This document shows, piece after piece, positions 1 to 8,485 of a stretch of 64,000 bases of DNA (positions are counted from its first letter, which is position 1; every line of letters begins with the position of its first letter). A program made the position numbers and the translations under genes. The stretch lies in assembly GCA_048264125.1 (NCBI GenBank), contig JBLXDM010000005.1:248001-312000 (forward strand). Reading direction: 5' to 3'. This DNA is from M1-B18 sp048264125. GTDB taxonomy: Bacteria; Bacillota; Clostridia; Peptostreptococcales; Natronincolaceae. The notes under the pieces were generated by a model. That model did no database searches, had not been told where the DNA came from, and saw nothing but the letters and a program-made list of their open reading frames with translations.

Positions 1-620
1 ATAAAGCTTGCTGCCCCTGTCAGGGATAAAACCGTTAGGGGTAAAACTGTATGCTTTAAAATATCAAGGTACTTGCCAATAGTCGTAAACGGAACACCTG
101 GTGTCACCATACCCGATATCGGGAATAGTCGAATGTCAATAGAAAACTTTTTAATTAATAATAGTGCAAAGAAAAAGGACGGTATCGAAATACCCATAAG
201 TGCAAATATTGTCCCTCCATAGTCAAATATCGAATACTGCTTTGTGGCCGATATTACGCCAATAGGGATTGCGATTAATAATGTTAATCCTAAGGATAAA
301 AAAGCTAGATAAAACGTACTCCACATTCTTTCACCTATCAGCTTCGTGACAGGCTGTCTCAATTGCATTGAGTTACCCATGTTCTGATTAAAGATTATTT
401 CTGAAACATAGTCCACATATTGCTCAACCTTTGGCTTATCCAAGCCATATAGTTCTTCTAAATGTTTGATTTGATCTACAGTCATATTTGGATCTGTAAA
501 AAAGGAAGCCAGTGGATTGCCTGGAGCTAATGTAAAGATTCCAAATAATAGCATACTAATACCTATAATTATGGGAATTTGCTGTAATAAACGCCTAATT
601 ATATACTTACCCAAGTCCAT
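1..620 (-). CDS. Peptide/nickel-type ABC transporter permease (DppB/OppB family), cut by window edge
   Basis: Inner-membrane permease of an oligopeptide-type ABC importer. Only the N-terminal ~206 codons are inside the window; the 3' end lies to the left. Translation from ATG at 620 begins MDLGKYIIRRLLQQIPIIIG, which is the typical start of DppB/OppB permeases: a conserved positively charged YIIRRLL then a first membrane helix, followed by the periplasmic stretch with LFTLAPGNP-like text and later membrane helices. A GGAGGAATGG sequence places the start. It follows the binding lipoprotein gene (ends at 707) in the same direction, separated by a strong hairpin, so it belongs to the same operon. 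Family assignment is firm; the transported substrate is not known from sequence. Confidence 0.85.
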   Translation of the reverse strand, partial: MDLGKYIIRRLLQQIPIIIGISMLLFGIFTLAPGNPLASFFTDPNMTVDQIKHLEELYGLDKPKVEQYVDYVSEIIFNQNMGNSMQLRQPVTKLIGERMWSTFYLAFLSLGLTLLIAIPIGVISATKQYSIFDYGGTIFALMGISIPSFFFALLLIKKFSIDIRLFPISGMVTPGVPFTTIGKYLDILKHTVLPLTVLSLTGAASF

Positions 621-642
621 TCCTCCTTCTTAAATGCATTTA

Positions 643-686
643 TTAAGCATATAGCCCAGTTAAAAAACCAGGCTATATGCTATTAG
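643..686 (-). terminator. Intercistronic stem-loop between binding protein and permease genes
   Basis: An 11-bp perfect stem, AGCATATAGCC pairing with GGCTATATGCT around a loop containing a T-run (read on the minus strand). It sits between the substrate-binding protein stop and the permease start. Such hairpins commonly stabilise or partly terminate the upstream message so that the binding protein is made in excess over the membrane parts; that role is inference here. Confidence 0.6.
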
Positions 687-706
687 TAAAGTTATTATTG
701 TGACAT

Positions 707-2407
707 TTATTGAGTTATAATTTCAATTTGATTTGCATTATGCCACCAGTATTGGAATTCTGTAGGGTTAAAGTTCTTAACGCGCTTATTTACCATCCAA
801 GGATTCATTCTTACATATACAAACATATATGGAAGGTCCTCATTGAATAAATGTGCTAATTCTGTATATATTTCCTTACGCTTTGCTTGGTCTAATTCAA
901 GAACACCCTTCTCCATTAGCTCTTCTACTCTTTCATTGTAGTAGTAGCCTCTGTTGTTTCCTGGAGGGAATGTATTCTTACTGAAGATTGACTGCATGTC
1001 TGGGTCAGCAGTTAAGCCCCATGCCATGTTAAACATATCCCAATCATCCTTATTAGCAGGCTCGGCTACTAGGGTGCCCAGGGAGTTAAAGTCCATTAAT
1101 TCGATTTCTAAATCTATTCCTAGCTCCTTCCAATTTTCCTTAGCCAGGGCAGGGAATTTAATAGCCCACTCAGCCTCTTGGTAGGATTTCCAGTTGATAG
1201 CTAGTTTTTCACCGTCTTTATATCTCCAACCGTCAGCCGCCATAACCCAGCCAGCTTCGTCAAGCAATTGGTTAGCTTTTGCAGTATCATAATTGTATTC
1301 ATTTAAGCCGCTTTCAGGGAATGCCCATGATACAGGTGAAATTGGAGCATGTGCAACAGCACCACCCATGTCACCGAAGAAGGATTGAACGAAGCCCGCT
1401 CTGTCCACACCATAAACAAGCGCCTGTCTAACTCTTACATCCTGGAACATCGGTTTATTTAAGTTGAATGCAACATATGCATAGCCGTTATTCCATCTAT
1501 TTAACAGCTCACCATGCTCAAAGCCAGCTACTATTTCATAGTTTTCAACGGAGTTTTCGAAGTTAACAGCGTCAATTGTACCAATTTCAAATTCGGATAA
1601 TTCATTGGTTCTAGCAACCATTTTGTAGATAACGCCATCCAATTTGGCTGCGCCATTCCAATAATCGTCAAATCTTTCTAACTCAAGGTATTGCTCAACT
1701 ACATATTCTTTAACCTTGAAGGCACCAGTACCGATAGGATCACGGTCTAAAGCAGCCATCTCTTCAGAGGTTGCAGTATCATAATAGTGCTTAGGTAATG
1801 GCATAATGTTAAGGTTTCTTAATGTAGTTGCCTTAGCAGCAGTAAGCGTAAGCTTTACTGTATAGTCATCTACAATCTCAATACCTGGTACAGTATCTGC
1901 AGTACCTGCTTTTCTCTCCTCAGCACCTACGATATCCCTAACAAGATTATAGGATCTTCCTTGGTAGTCAGGTCTCATAATAGCATCATAAGTAAAGGCT
2001 ACGTCCTCAGCCGTTAATTCCTCACCATCATGGAATTTTACGCCCTTTCTTAGGTACCAGATAACTTCCTTGCCGTCTTCGCTTACTTCGTATTTTTCAG
2101 CCAGACCGCCTTCTGTTGTTAAGCTGCCATCCTCATTAATGTATAACAGTGCATCGAACATTGCACCTATCATCCAATAGTCGTAGGCAGTTGAATAGGT
2201 AATTGGGTTAAATACACCATTAAGATTTGTTCCACCAATGGTTAAAACATTACCTCTGCTGGCACCTGGGTTATTAACCAGCTCTTCCGGAGTTGCATCT
2301 ACATCTGGAGTAACAGATGGCGTTTCAGTTGTACAGCCTACCAAAAACATAGACACAACTAATGCGAAGACTAATAATAATGCTACGCGTTTTTTCATTT
2401 TTTTCAT
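707..2407 (-). CDS. Peptide ABC transporter substrate-binding lipoprotein (SBP_bac_5 family)
   Basis: Extracytoplasmic solute receptor of a peptide/nickel-type ABC importer, 566 residues, the usual family length. The N-terminus has KKMKKR then a hydrophobic signal and lipobox LVGC with the lipid-anchored Cys at residue 25. The mature part carries family 5 text: YEVSEDGKEVIWYLRKGVKF-like segment followed by HDGEELTAEDVAFTYD, then DPIGTGAFKVKEY and VRQALVYGVDR. Ribosome binding sequence AAAGGGGG precedes the first ATG at only ~3 nt, so the second in-frame ATG (2398) could also be used. The gene heads the truncated operon whose permease is at 1-620. Peptides are the likely ligand, but dipeptide versus oligopeptide cannot be decided. 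Confidence 0.92.
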   Translation of the reverse strand: MKKMKKRVALLLVFALVVSMFLVGCTTETPSVTPDVDATPEELVNNPGASRGNVLTIGGTNLNGVFNPITYSTAYDYWMIGAMFDALLYINEDGSLTTEGGLAEKYEVSEDGKEVIWYLRKGVKFHDGEELTAEDVAFTYDAIMRPDYQGRSYNLVRDIVGAEERKAGTADTVPGIEIVDDYTVKLTLTAAKATTLRNLNIMPLPKHYYDTATSEEMAALDRDPIGTGAFKVKEYVVEQYLELERFDDYWNGAAKLDGVIYKMVARTNELSEFEIGTIDAVNFENSVENYEIVAGFEHGELLNRWNNGYAYVAFNLNKPMFQDVRVRQALVYGVDRAGFVQSFFGDMGGAVAHAPISPVSWAFPESGLNEYNYDTAKANQLLDEAGWVMAADGWRYKDGEKLAINWKSYQEAEWAIKFPALAKENWKELGIDLEIELMDFNSLGTLVAEPANKDDWDMFNMAWGLTADPDMQSIFSKNTFPPGNNRGYYYNERVEELMEKGVLELDQAKRKEIYTELAHLFNEDLPYMFVYVRMNPWMVNKRVKNFNPTEFQYWWHNANQIEIITQ

Positions 2408-2806
2408 TTCCCCCTTTGATTAATATTTATTAAAAGACTGTATTAATACCAATACAATCCATTAATTCGTTTAACATAAATTTAATAAATCTGACTAGTG
2501 GCAATTGTCGAACTAATATTATATTTAAATTCTAGCTATAAATAAAATGTCCTTCTTTTTTTAAAAAAATTTATATGAAAAACTTTTTTTATCCGACAAA
2601 ATACGTCAAATAGTACCTGTGGCAATGCTTTCAAAAGACAACCTATCCTTCATTTTATTTATATGACAACAAAACTCAATTTATATATCTAAATTTTTTA
2701 GCTTGATTGTAATCATTTTTATGATTAATAATTTTATTTGATGCTAGTAAAAAGTTCAAGAGTTTTTTAAATATTTTTAATATTCTTTTTTCTTGAAATC
2801 CTTTTC
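2408..2806. other. Non-coding AT-rich gap
   Basis: About 400 bases without a credible gene. It is very AT-rich with T- and A-runs and should hold the promoter of the leftward binding-protein gene; a TTGACG near 2605-2610 (minus strand) is a possible -35 element but no convincing -10 partner was found. No conserved RNA motif was recognised. Confidence 0.5.
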
Positions 2807-4903
2807 CTAAAAACGCACCACATTTCCCCCTGCTCTGAGATTAATTATTTCCTCGGAAAAGAGGAAGGGTGCAAGCCCCATTATAAGCACCAATGAAAAC
2901 ACCAATAAATACGCAGTCACTAAGGCCATTTTGGAGGGTTTACCCTTTGAAGACACCTGTCTCTCCCGCCTCCAAAGCTCAGTGATAAGCAGAGCCATAG
3001 CTGCTGTCACTATTGCTATTATAAAAGGAGAATTATTGAAGGCTAATACTTTTGGCAACAAAACATTCAGTGACTCTATATAATATTGTGACAGCGGATA
3101 TGTAAAGGAGACCGCCGTTACTCCTGCCATAATCATTAGATACATAGAATCCGATAGCTTAAATCTGGGGGAAGCAAGTATCGTAACCACGATAATCACC
3201 GGCACTATATACACGCTTATCCAAAAGAGCATGACAGATGAGGTAAATATTGATGTAAATAGCATTCTAAATAATCCCACCATGGATATTGATACATCCT
3301 GGGCTAGCAGACCGCTGGCCTCCAATTCTATAAACCATGTTTGAAGCCATAGCAAAAAGCTAAGAACAAAAAATAACAGGCCATAGCTAAATACAGGAAT
3401 ATCCGATAAGCTCTTAATTCTGCTTTTTCCTAGACGCATTTCAGACCTTTGTAGTCGTCGTTTTCCAAGCATCAGCAAAATTATTGCCCCAGCCAGCCAC
3501 CATAGGTCTCTTAGTGCAGCCCTTAGTTCCGGAATTATGCTGGAGCCTCCGTACTGATGAATATACGCTATTATGGCTGCCCCTGTCTTTAGCATACCTT
3601 CATAGGTATTGCTGTCTGCATAGCTTTGCACCTCTGAATTGCCAAGCCGAAGGGCCAGCATACCCTTATTTCTAAATAAAGAATATTCTCCCATAAAATA
3701 ACCAATATCAGTACTATGCGCTATACCCTTTGCTGATGCGATTTCAGTCATCTGATTCAGCAGCTGCTGGGACCTTCTACGGCTTCTTCCGGACTCATAG
3801 GTAAATATTTCCAAAGGACTGTCACCTGCCATCATTTCCTCCAAAAATATAACCCTTGTCCTTTCCTGTGGAAAAATTGGCTCAATAAGGTAGTTTTTAA
3901 CTCCCTTGTAGCCTATTTCACCCCCATTAAAGGCTGCAAATATTATGGTTGCATCTGTGTTAACGTCTTCTCTTTTATAATAGTCTGCTAATTCCAATAA
4001 AAGAGCTGTAGATAGAGCCTTTTGAGAGGAAGCCTCCTTCACGGCTCCATTAAAGTCAACTCCCAAACCATCGAAGGAGGAGGCTATCATTATGTATTCC
4101 TCGTAGAGCTTGCTTTTACCGGGTATTACCCCCAGAATATTAAATGCGTCTATCTGAGAAAACTTCAAGTCCGCTACTACCTCTATTTCGTATGGTCCAT
4201 TGCTGAATTCCTGCAGCTCAGCAAAGGCCCCAGGAGCTACCCCAAGCTTTATAAGCCCCCTTTCAGGCATCCATTCGTCCTTATTCCCTATATCATAGGA
4301 CTGCTTTTCCAGATTTCCCCCATTCTTATATATTATGACCTCAGCCTTTTCCATGTACAGGCGGTCATCTATTTTAAGCTCGGTATAGCCATTTGTCCTT
4401 AGACCGCTATCCTGATAGTCCAGCAATACGCCAAGGCCCTTAAATCTATCATCCGTTTGAACCAGCTCCGCCTGACTTGTAACCTGATAAAGGGGACCTA
4501 TAAAGCTGCCGCCCATACTATAATTATCCACTGCTATTGTAAAATCCTTACCTTGTGCATAATCTCTAACTAATACACCATCTGGTCCATAAACTCTAAA
4601 TACCACCGGCTTATCCAATATTGGAACAACGGTATTAAAGGCCTGTCTATATTCTCCATCAACAGCAGGGGCCAATCCATTAGCCTTAAAATGCGCCTCA
4701 ATATACGCCATTGCCTTCCCGTTGCCCTCAGTACCTATCATCCTTCCTTGAAGCTCTTCGGAGGTCAAAGCCTCTATATGACTTCTAATATTCTCTTCGT
4801 CAAGGATAGAAGCGCTTAGTTCACTGCCGTTACAAGCAGTCAAAAGTATTACAATGGCCATAATCAAGCAAATATATAGCCCCTTACTTTTTATTCCATG
4901 CAT
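2807..4903 (-). CDS. Membrane lipoprotein with degenerate M28 (aminopeptidase-like) domain
   Basis: About 698 residues. Start ATG at 4903 is chosen because GGGGGG lies 7 nt upstream; an upstream TTG at 4918 overlaps that site. The N-terminus is a lipoprotein signal with lipobox LTAC. Residues ~35-80 (HIEALTSEELQGRMIGTEGN) are typical of M28 peptidases that start with the substrate-groove helix, and ~260-340 follow the M28 core. The metal-binding positions are changed: the usual AHxD is IASSFDGLG, the GAxDNASG segment is GAVKEASSQ, the EE pair is GGE, and the later Asp is Glu in FLEEMMAG. The last ~230 residues form about six membrane helices. Probably a non-catalytic M28-like receptor or chaperone; the real function is unknown. 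Confidence 0.7.
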   Translation of the reverse strand: MHGIKSKGLYICLIMAIVILLTACNGSELSASILDEENIRSHIEALTSEELQGRMIGTEGNGKAMAYIEAHFKANGLAPAVDGEYRQAFNTVVPILDKPVVFRVYGPDGVLVRDYAQGKDFTIAVDNYSMGGSFIGPLYQVTSQAELVQTDDRFKGLGVLLDYQDSGLRTNGYTELKIDDRLYMEKAEVIIYKNGGNLEKQSYDIGNKDEWMPERGLIKLGVAPGAFAELQEFSNGPYEIEVVADLKFSQIDAFNILGVIPGKSKLYEEYIMIASSFDGLGVDFNGAVKEASSQKALSTALLLELADYYKREDVNTDATIIFAAFNGGEIGYKGVKNYLIEPIFPQERTRVIFLEEMMAGDSPLEIFTYESGRSRRRSQQLLNQMTEIASAKGIAHSTDIGYFMGEYSLFRNKGMLALRLGNSEVQSYADSNTYEGMLKTGAAIIAYIHQYGGSSIIPELRAALRDLWWLAGAIILLMLGKRRLQRSEMRLGKSRIKSLSDIPVFSYGLLFFVLSFLLWLQTWFIELEASGLLAQDVSISMVGLFRMLFTSIFTSSVMLFWISVYIVPVIIVVTILASPRFKLSDSMYLMIMAGVTAVSFTYPLSQYYIESLNVLLPKVLAFNNSPFIIAIVTAAMALLITELWRRERQVSSKGKPSKMALVTAYLLVFSLVLIMGLAPFLFSEEIINLRAGGNVVRF

Positions 4904-5065
4904 TCTGTAGCCCCCCAAATGCTAATATTTTACATGTATCATTCTCCATTTTTCTAATATTACCTGCATAAACATATAATTTAATTAATATATTTAATTT
5001 TTTTATGTAAATCTTTAAGATTAGCTGTCTGGTAGAAAATATAAGAGCTACAGCCTTTTAGGGAG

Positions 5066-5094
5066 TTTCTTAAACAATTCCAATATGATATAAT
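5066..5094 (+). promoter_or_regulatory. Extended -10 promoter of the Nudix gene
   Basis: TGATATAAT at 5086-5094 is a perfect extended -10; the -35 position (TTTCTT) is weak, as expected for extended -10 promoters. Transcription should begin near 5101, which rules out the upstream ATG at 5096 as start of the gene. Confidence 0.6.
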
Positions 5095-5131
5095 AATGGT
5101 ATATTTCCAAGGAAGGTATGGGTGTAGGCAT

Positions 5132-5752
5132 ATGGATTTAAATAAATTAACAGAAATGCTACAGCTTAGGAAAAAGGGCTATTTGGATATTAGTAATCAC
5201 TTTTCAGTGCTTTTGCCACTAGTTTACCTAGAACACGAGTTACACATACTCTTTGAGGTTCGATCACAGCTATTAAACAATCAGCCTGGAGAAATATGCT
5301 TTCCTGGTGGTCGTATAGAGGATAATGAGGAGCCTATTGAGTCTGCTGTACGGGAGACCATGGAGGAGCTGAACATTTCACATAAACAGATAGAGATTTT
5401 AGGAGAGCTGGATACACTTACAACCCCCTTCAATATGGTGCTGTATAGCTTTTGTGGGCTATTGAAGGATATAGACAGTATCCATACATTAGATTTTAAT
5501 AAGCAGGAGGTTGCTTCTGTTTTTACTGTGCCTGTATCGGAGCTATTAAAGACACCACCGATCTCCTATCCTATGTCGGTGGTCTTTGACGGAAAGGATG
5601 GCTTTCCATACCATCTAATTGAAAACGGAAGAGAATACAAATGGAAAAGCGGAAATTATCCTGTGCATTTTTTTCAATACAAGGATCACGTGATTTGGGG
5701 ATTAACTGCCAAAATACTAAATAGCTTTTTATCCATAATAAGCGATATATAA
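5132..5752 (+). CDS. CoA pyrophosphatase-type Nudix hydrolase (NudL-like)
   Basis: Hydrolyses a nucleoside-diphosphate-linked substrate, probably CoA or its derivatives, in the cytoplasm. About 206 residues from ATG 5132. The Nudix box begins GGRIEDNEEP and ends AVRETMEELNI, giving G-x5-E-x7-RE-x2-EE with the terminal Gly replaced by Asn. Directly in front is NNQPGEICFPGG, the extra motif that marks the CoA-pyrophosphatase subgroup. An ATG at 5096 in frame is less likely because it sits at the predicted transcription start. The gene is monocistronic and ends at a hairpin shared with the converging lipoprotein gene. Substrate is inferred from the subgroup motif only. Confidence 0.85.
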   Translation: MDLNKLTEMLQLRKKGYLDISNHFSVLLPLVYLEHELHILFEVRSQLLNNQPGEICFPGGRIEDNEEPIESAVRETMEELNISHKQIEILGELDTLTTPFNMVLYSFCGLLKDIDSIHTLDFNKQEVASVFTVPVSELLKTPPISYPMSVVFDGKDGFPYHLIENGREYKWKSGNYPVHFFQYKDHVIWGLTAKILNSFLSIISDI

Positions 5753-5755
5753 TAG

Positions 5756-5790
5756 AAAAACCTGTTAGTTTCCACCAACAGGTTTTTCCA
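5756..5790. terminator. Bidirectional terminator between convergent genes
   Basis: AAAAACCTGTT and AACAGGTTTTT form an 11-bp stem around a 10-nt loop. The A-run/T-run on both sides lets it stop transcripts of both the Nudix gene and the leftward lipoprotein gene; it overlaps the last codons of the latter. Confidence 0.85.
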
Positions 5791-6268
5791 TTATATTTGC
5801 TTTAAATTGATTTTGAATACTGGCTAACTGCTGACTCGTTATAAGAAAGTAATAGCCCTCAATATAAATGTAATCCGCTTTCACAAGTCCATATATATCC
5901 TCATCCCCTGAAAAGTAAAAATTTAAAGGACCTACTACTTCAATTTCCAGATCTACCTCAGGGTATGCCTCCTGTATAGGATAGTTAAACAAAGCCTCTA
6001 CCCAAGCTATAATGATTTCTCTATTTTGTAGAGCCCCAATCGGCTCTCCTTCTATTCCCTTAAGCTCAATTGCTTGGGCCTCCAGCAGCTTACTCTTTAG
6101 CTCCTCAATATCATAGCCTGTATCCCCTATAGACTGAACCTCTGTCAAATCTATCGGATTTTCCTCTTGATCTCCTGCTCCCTCCTCAGCTATAGATTTA
6201 TTATTACAGCTAAGAAGACCAATTGAAGTCAAAAGAATTAAAGCCAATACAACAAAGCTCCTCTTCAA
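5765..6268 (-). CDS. Small hypothetical lipoprotein
   Basis: About 167 residues from TTG 6268, chosen because GGAGGTG lies 6 nt upstream; an in-frame TTG at 6283 lies inside that binding site. The N-terminus LKRSFVVLALILLTSIGLLSC is a lipoprotein signal with lipobox GLLSC. The mature chain begins acidic (EEGAGDQEENP) and then forms a small globular domain with no motif I recognise. It is the last gene of the nrfA-resB-ccsA series, 32 nt after ccsA, so a link with extracytoplasmic cytochrome maturation is possible but unproven. Confidence 0.65.
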   Translation of the reverse strand: MKRSFVVLALILLTSIGLLSCNNKSIAEEGAGDQEENPIDLTEVQSIGDTGYDIEELKSKLLEAQAIELKGIEGEPIGALQNREIIIAWVEALFNYPIQEAYPEVDLEIEVVGPLNFYFSGDEDIYGLVKADYIYIEGYYFLITSQQLASIQNQFKANIMEKPVGGN

Positions 6269-6300
6269 GAAATTCACCTCCAAGTCTCGCTAAAACCCTC

Positions 6301-7131
6301 TTAAAAATGTCCAGACAGTATTGCATAAGAATGATACCCCACCAGCAAAGTATTTACACCTATGTATGTAAAAATAATTGATGCAAAGCCTATAACCGCA
6401 AACCAAGCAGCTTTTTTATCCTTCCAGCCCTTCGTCAGCCTAACATGTAAATATATTGCATATATTATCCAGGTGATAAAGGACCAGGTTTCCTTAGGGT
6501 CCCATTGCCAATATCTCCCCCAGGCCCTCTCCGCCCATATAGCGCCACTGATGATTACTATAGTCAGCATAATAAAACCCAATGCAATTGCTCGATAACT
6601 TATTATATCTAATACCCTTAAATTTGGCAAATGCTTATTGATAAATCGGTCCTCCTCCAGCCTGTCACGTATGATATACATGATCGATACACCACAGGCT
6701 ATTGCAAAGGCGCCATAGCTAAAGACAGCCGTGCTTACATGAATCACGATCCATCTGCTCTGAAGTGCAGGCATTAAAGGCATTATTTCTTTAGATTGCA
6801 TGGCTGCATAAAAGGCCACCAGCAGCAGCAATGGCAATACGAAGCAACCCAATAGCTTCAGCTTATATCTCCATTCAAAGGCTATAAAGCTGAAGGCTAT
6901 ACCCCAAGCAAAGCTGGTGGCAAACTCATATTGATTGCTGAGGGGTAATCTACTGGCCTCAACCGCTCTTGTAGCCAAAGAAAGGGTATGAAATAGAAAG
7001 CCAAACTTCACCAGCAGGCTCCCGTAAGCAGCATATTTTTCCCTTCTAAGGATGAAAAAGCAAAGATATCCAACCAGTGAAAATGCATAAAGTGCCAATG
7101 CAAAATTGAAGCTTTGATTTTCAAGTACCAT
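6301..7131 (-). CDS. ccsA: Cytochrome c biogenesis protein CcsA/ResC (system II)
   Basis: Membrane subunit of the system II haem-handling complex that delivers haem to apocytochromes c outside the membrane. 276 residues with eight or so hydrophobic helices. The diagnostic tryptophan-rich motif WGRYWQWDPKETW followed by SFITWIIYAIYLH is present near residues 200-225, and conserved His residues flank it. Start ATG 7131 has AGGAGG 7-8 nt upstream. It lies 4 nt after resB, with which it forms the two-part synthetase, and both follow nrfA, whose five haems would need this machinery. Confidence 0.92.
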   Translation of the reverse strand: MVLENQSFNFALALYAFSLVGYLCFFILRREKYAAYGSLLVKFGFLFHTLSLATRAVEASRLPLSNQYEFATSFAWGIAFSFIAFEWRYKLKLLGCFVLPLLLLVAFYAAMQSKEIMPLMPALQSRWIVIHVSTAVFSYGAFAIACGVSIMYIIRDRLEEDRFINKHLPNLRVLDIISYRAIALGFIMLTIVIISGAIWAERAWGRYWQWDPKETWSFITWIIYAIYLHVRLTKGWKDKKAAWFAVIGFASIIFTYIGVNTLLVGYHSYAILSGHF

Positions 7132-7135
7132 ATAT

Positions 7136-8416
7136 TTATCCTCCTAAACCTGTATTTACACCTTTAAAGACGTTTTTACTCCTTGCTGAAATATGTCCGT
7201 AAAAGCTTAGACTGTCGCCCTCCACCACTGCTACTGCATGCCTTGGCTTTAAATAAAAGGCAACATACAAGCCCAGCATAATAATTAAGGCACCACATAA
7301 GGCAGCAGCCTTTCCCGGTATTTTATTTACCTGCAGGTATGTGTATCTATTAATATCATCTAGTATAAACTGATACTCCTGCCAGCTGATCACCTCTCCG
7401 GGAGAAACGACATTCATATCAACACGACTCCCTTGATAAAATAAGGAATACAAAATTTGGGGATTATTAGGCAGCTGTGATGCAGTTGCCATTCCGGATG
7501 CGGTATTAATAAAATCAGGATAAAGCCTATTGAATTGAAGGGCGATACCCTCCGCCTCATCCATATAGGTGGTCCCTTCATAAAGCAGCTGCTCACCGAT
7601 AGCATCATTGCTTTTAAATGCCTTTACCTCCGTTGCCCAGCCGGTTGCTGTCTGATAAAAGCTATAGCCCTTATATCTAAAGGGGCTATTAACATACAGT
7701 AGGCCTGCGTCTAGGGGAGTCCCCTCCTGATCCAAAACCTCCAGCTGTGTATAATACTGCTTTACTGCTCCATTCTCTTCGAACTCAATCCTAAAATCCC
7801 TAATGGCTGCTCTTAAGCCAGTGTCGCCTATTTCTTGTACACTTCCAGGTATTCCATATACAGCAGCTGAGAAATTTTTGTATTGACCAAAGGAATAGGC
7901 GATGATAACAATAAGGAGCCCCAGATGGATGAGCCATGACCCAAAGTATCCTATGGAGAGCCGTTTGCTGTAATAAATTGTTCTCTGCTCCTCCTGTAGC
8001 TTTTTTATTCCAGCATAGCCCCAGCTGCTGAATTTTTCTTCTATAAAGGAATCCGGCTTTTCTATCCCCTTTATTGGAAGACTCTCTATTTTCTCCTCCG
8101 CTTTATTGTAGTACAATCCGGTAGCCCTCTTTAGTATTCCCTTAAACCTAATGATGCTACAAAGGGTTAGGTTGATGCATAGGGCCAAAAATAGAGATCT
8201 AAAATACAGCGAAGTATATATGTTGGTGAAGCCAAGCCCCATTAATAGCCTAGCTCTGCCTTCCGAAAAATTCATTCGATAAAAGGCCTCCGATTGTCCT
8301 TGGGGTATTGTAGAGCCTATCACGGCCAGAACACACAAAATACCCAAAAGAATTAAGCCAAACCTCATGGACCTAAAAAGGGAAATAAATTGCTTAAAGC
8401 TCATATCCTCCTGCAT
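7136..8416 (-). CDS. resB: Cytochrome c biogenesis protein ResB (system II)
   Basis: Partner of CcsA in the haem-delivering complex. About 426 residues from ATG 8416, chosen because AAGGAG lies 8 nt upstream and inside the alternative start at 8434. The chain has three N-terminal membrane helices (FRSMRFGLILLGILCVLAVIG opens the first), a further helix near residues 165-185, a large external domain containing YVNSPFRYKGYSFYQ, which is typical of ResB, and a final helix before the C-terminus. The gene follows nrfA after an attenuator-like hairpin and is 4 nt from ccsA. Confidence 0.9.
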   Translation of the reverse strand: MQEDMSFKQFISLFRSMRFGLILLGILCVLAVIGSTIPQGQSEAFYRMNFSEGRARLLMGLGFTNIYTSLYFRSLFLALCINLTLCSIIRFKGILKRATGLYYNKAEEKIESLPIKGIEKPDSFIEEKFSSWGYAGIKKLQEEQRTIYYSKRLSIGYFGSWLIHLGLLIVIIAYSFGQYKNFSAAVYGIPGSVQEIGDTGLRAAIRDFRIEFEENGAVKQYYTQLEVLDQEGTPLDAGLLYVNSPFRYKGYSFYQTATGWATEVKAFKSNDAIGEQLLYEGTTYMDEAEGIALQFNRLYPDFINTASGMATASQLPNNPQILYSLFYQGSRVDMNVVSPGEVISWQEYQFILDDINRYTYLQVNKIPGKAAALCGALIIMLGLYVAFYLKPRHAVAVVEGDSLSFYGHISARSKNVFKGVNTGLGG

Positions 8417-8435
8417 ACTAATTTCTCCTTCCATA

Positions 8436-8469
8436 AAAAATTAAAGCCACCGCATTTACACGGTAGCTT
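8436..8469 (-). terminator. Hairpin with T-run between nrfA and resB
   Basis: On the minus strand AAGCTACCG pairs with CGGTGGCTT, followed by TTAATTTTTT. This is a moderate intrinsic terminator located directly after nrfA; read-through would reach resB-ccsA. It could set the ratio of the abundant cytochrome to the maturation proteins. Confidence 0.65.
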
Positions 8470-8485
8470 AATTATTGACACATTT

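Noticed and set aside
4022..4402. Rightward frame of 126 codons
   Set aside because: Antisense shadow of the M28-like gene; no ribosome site and no recognisable protein character.
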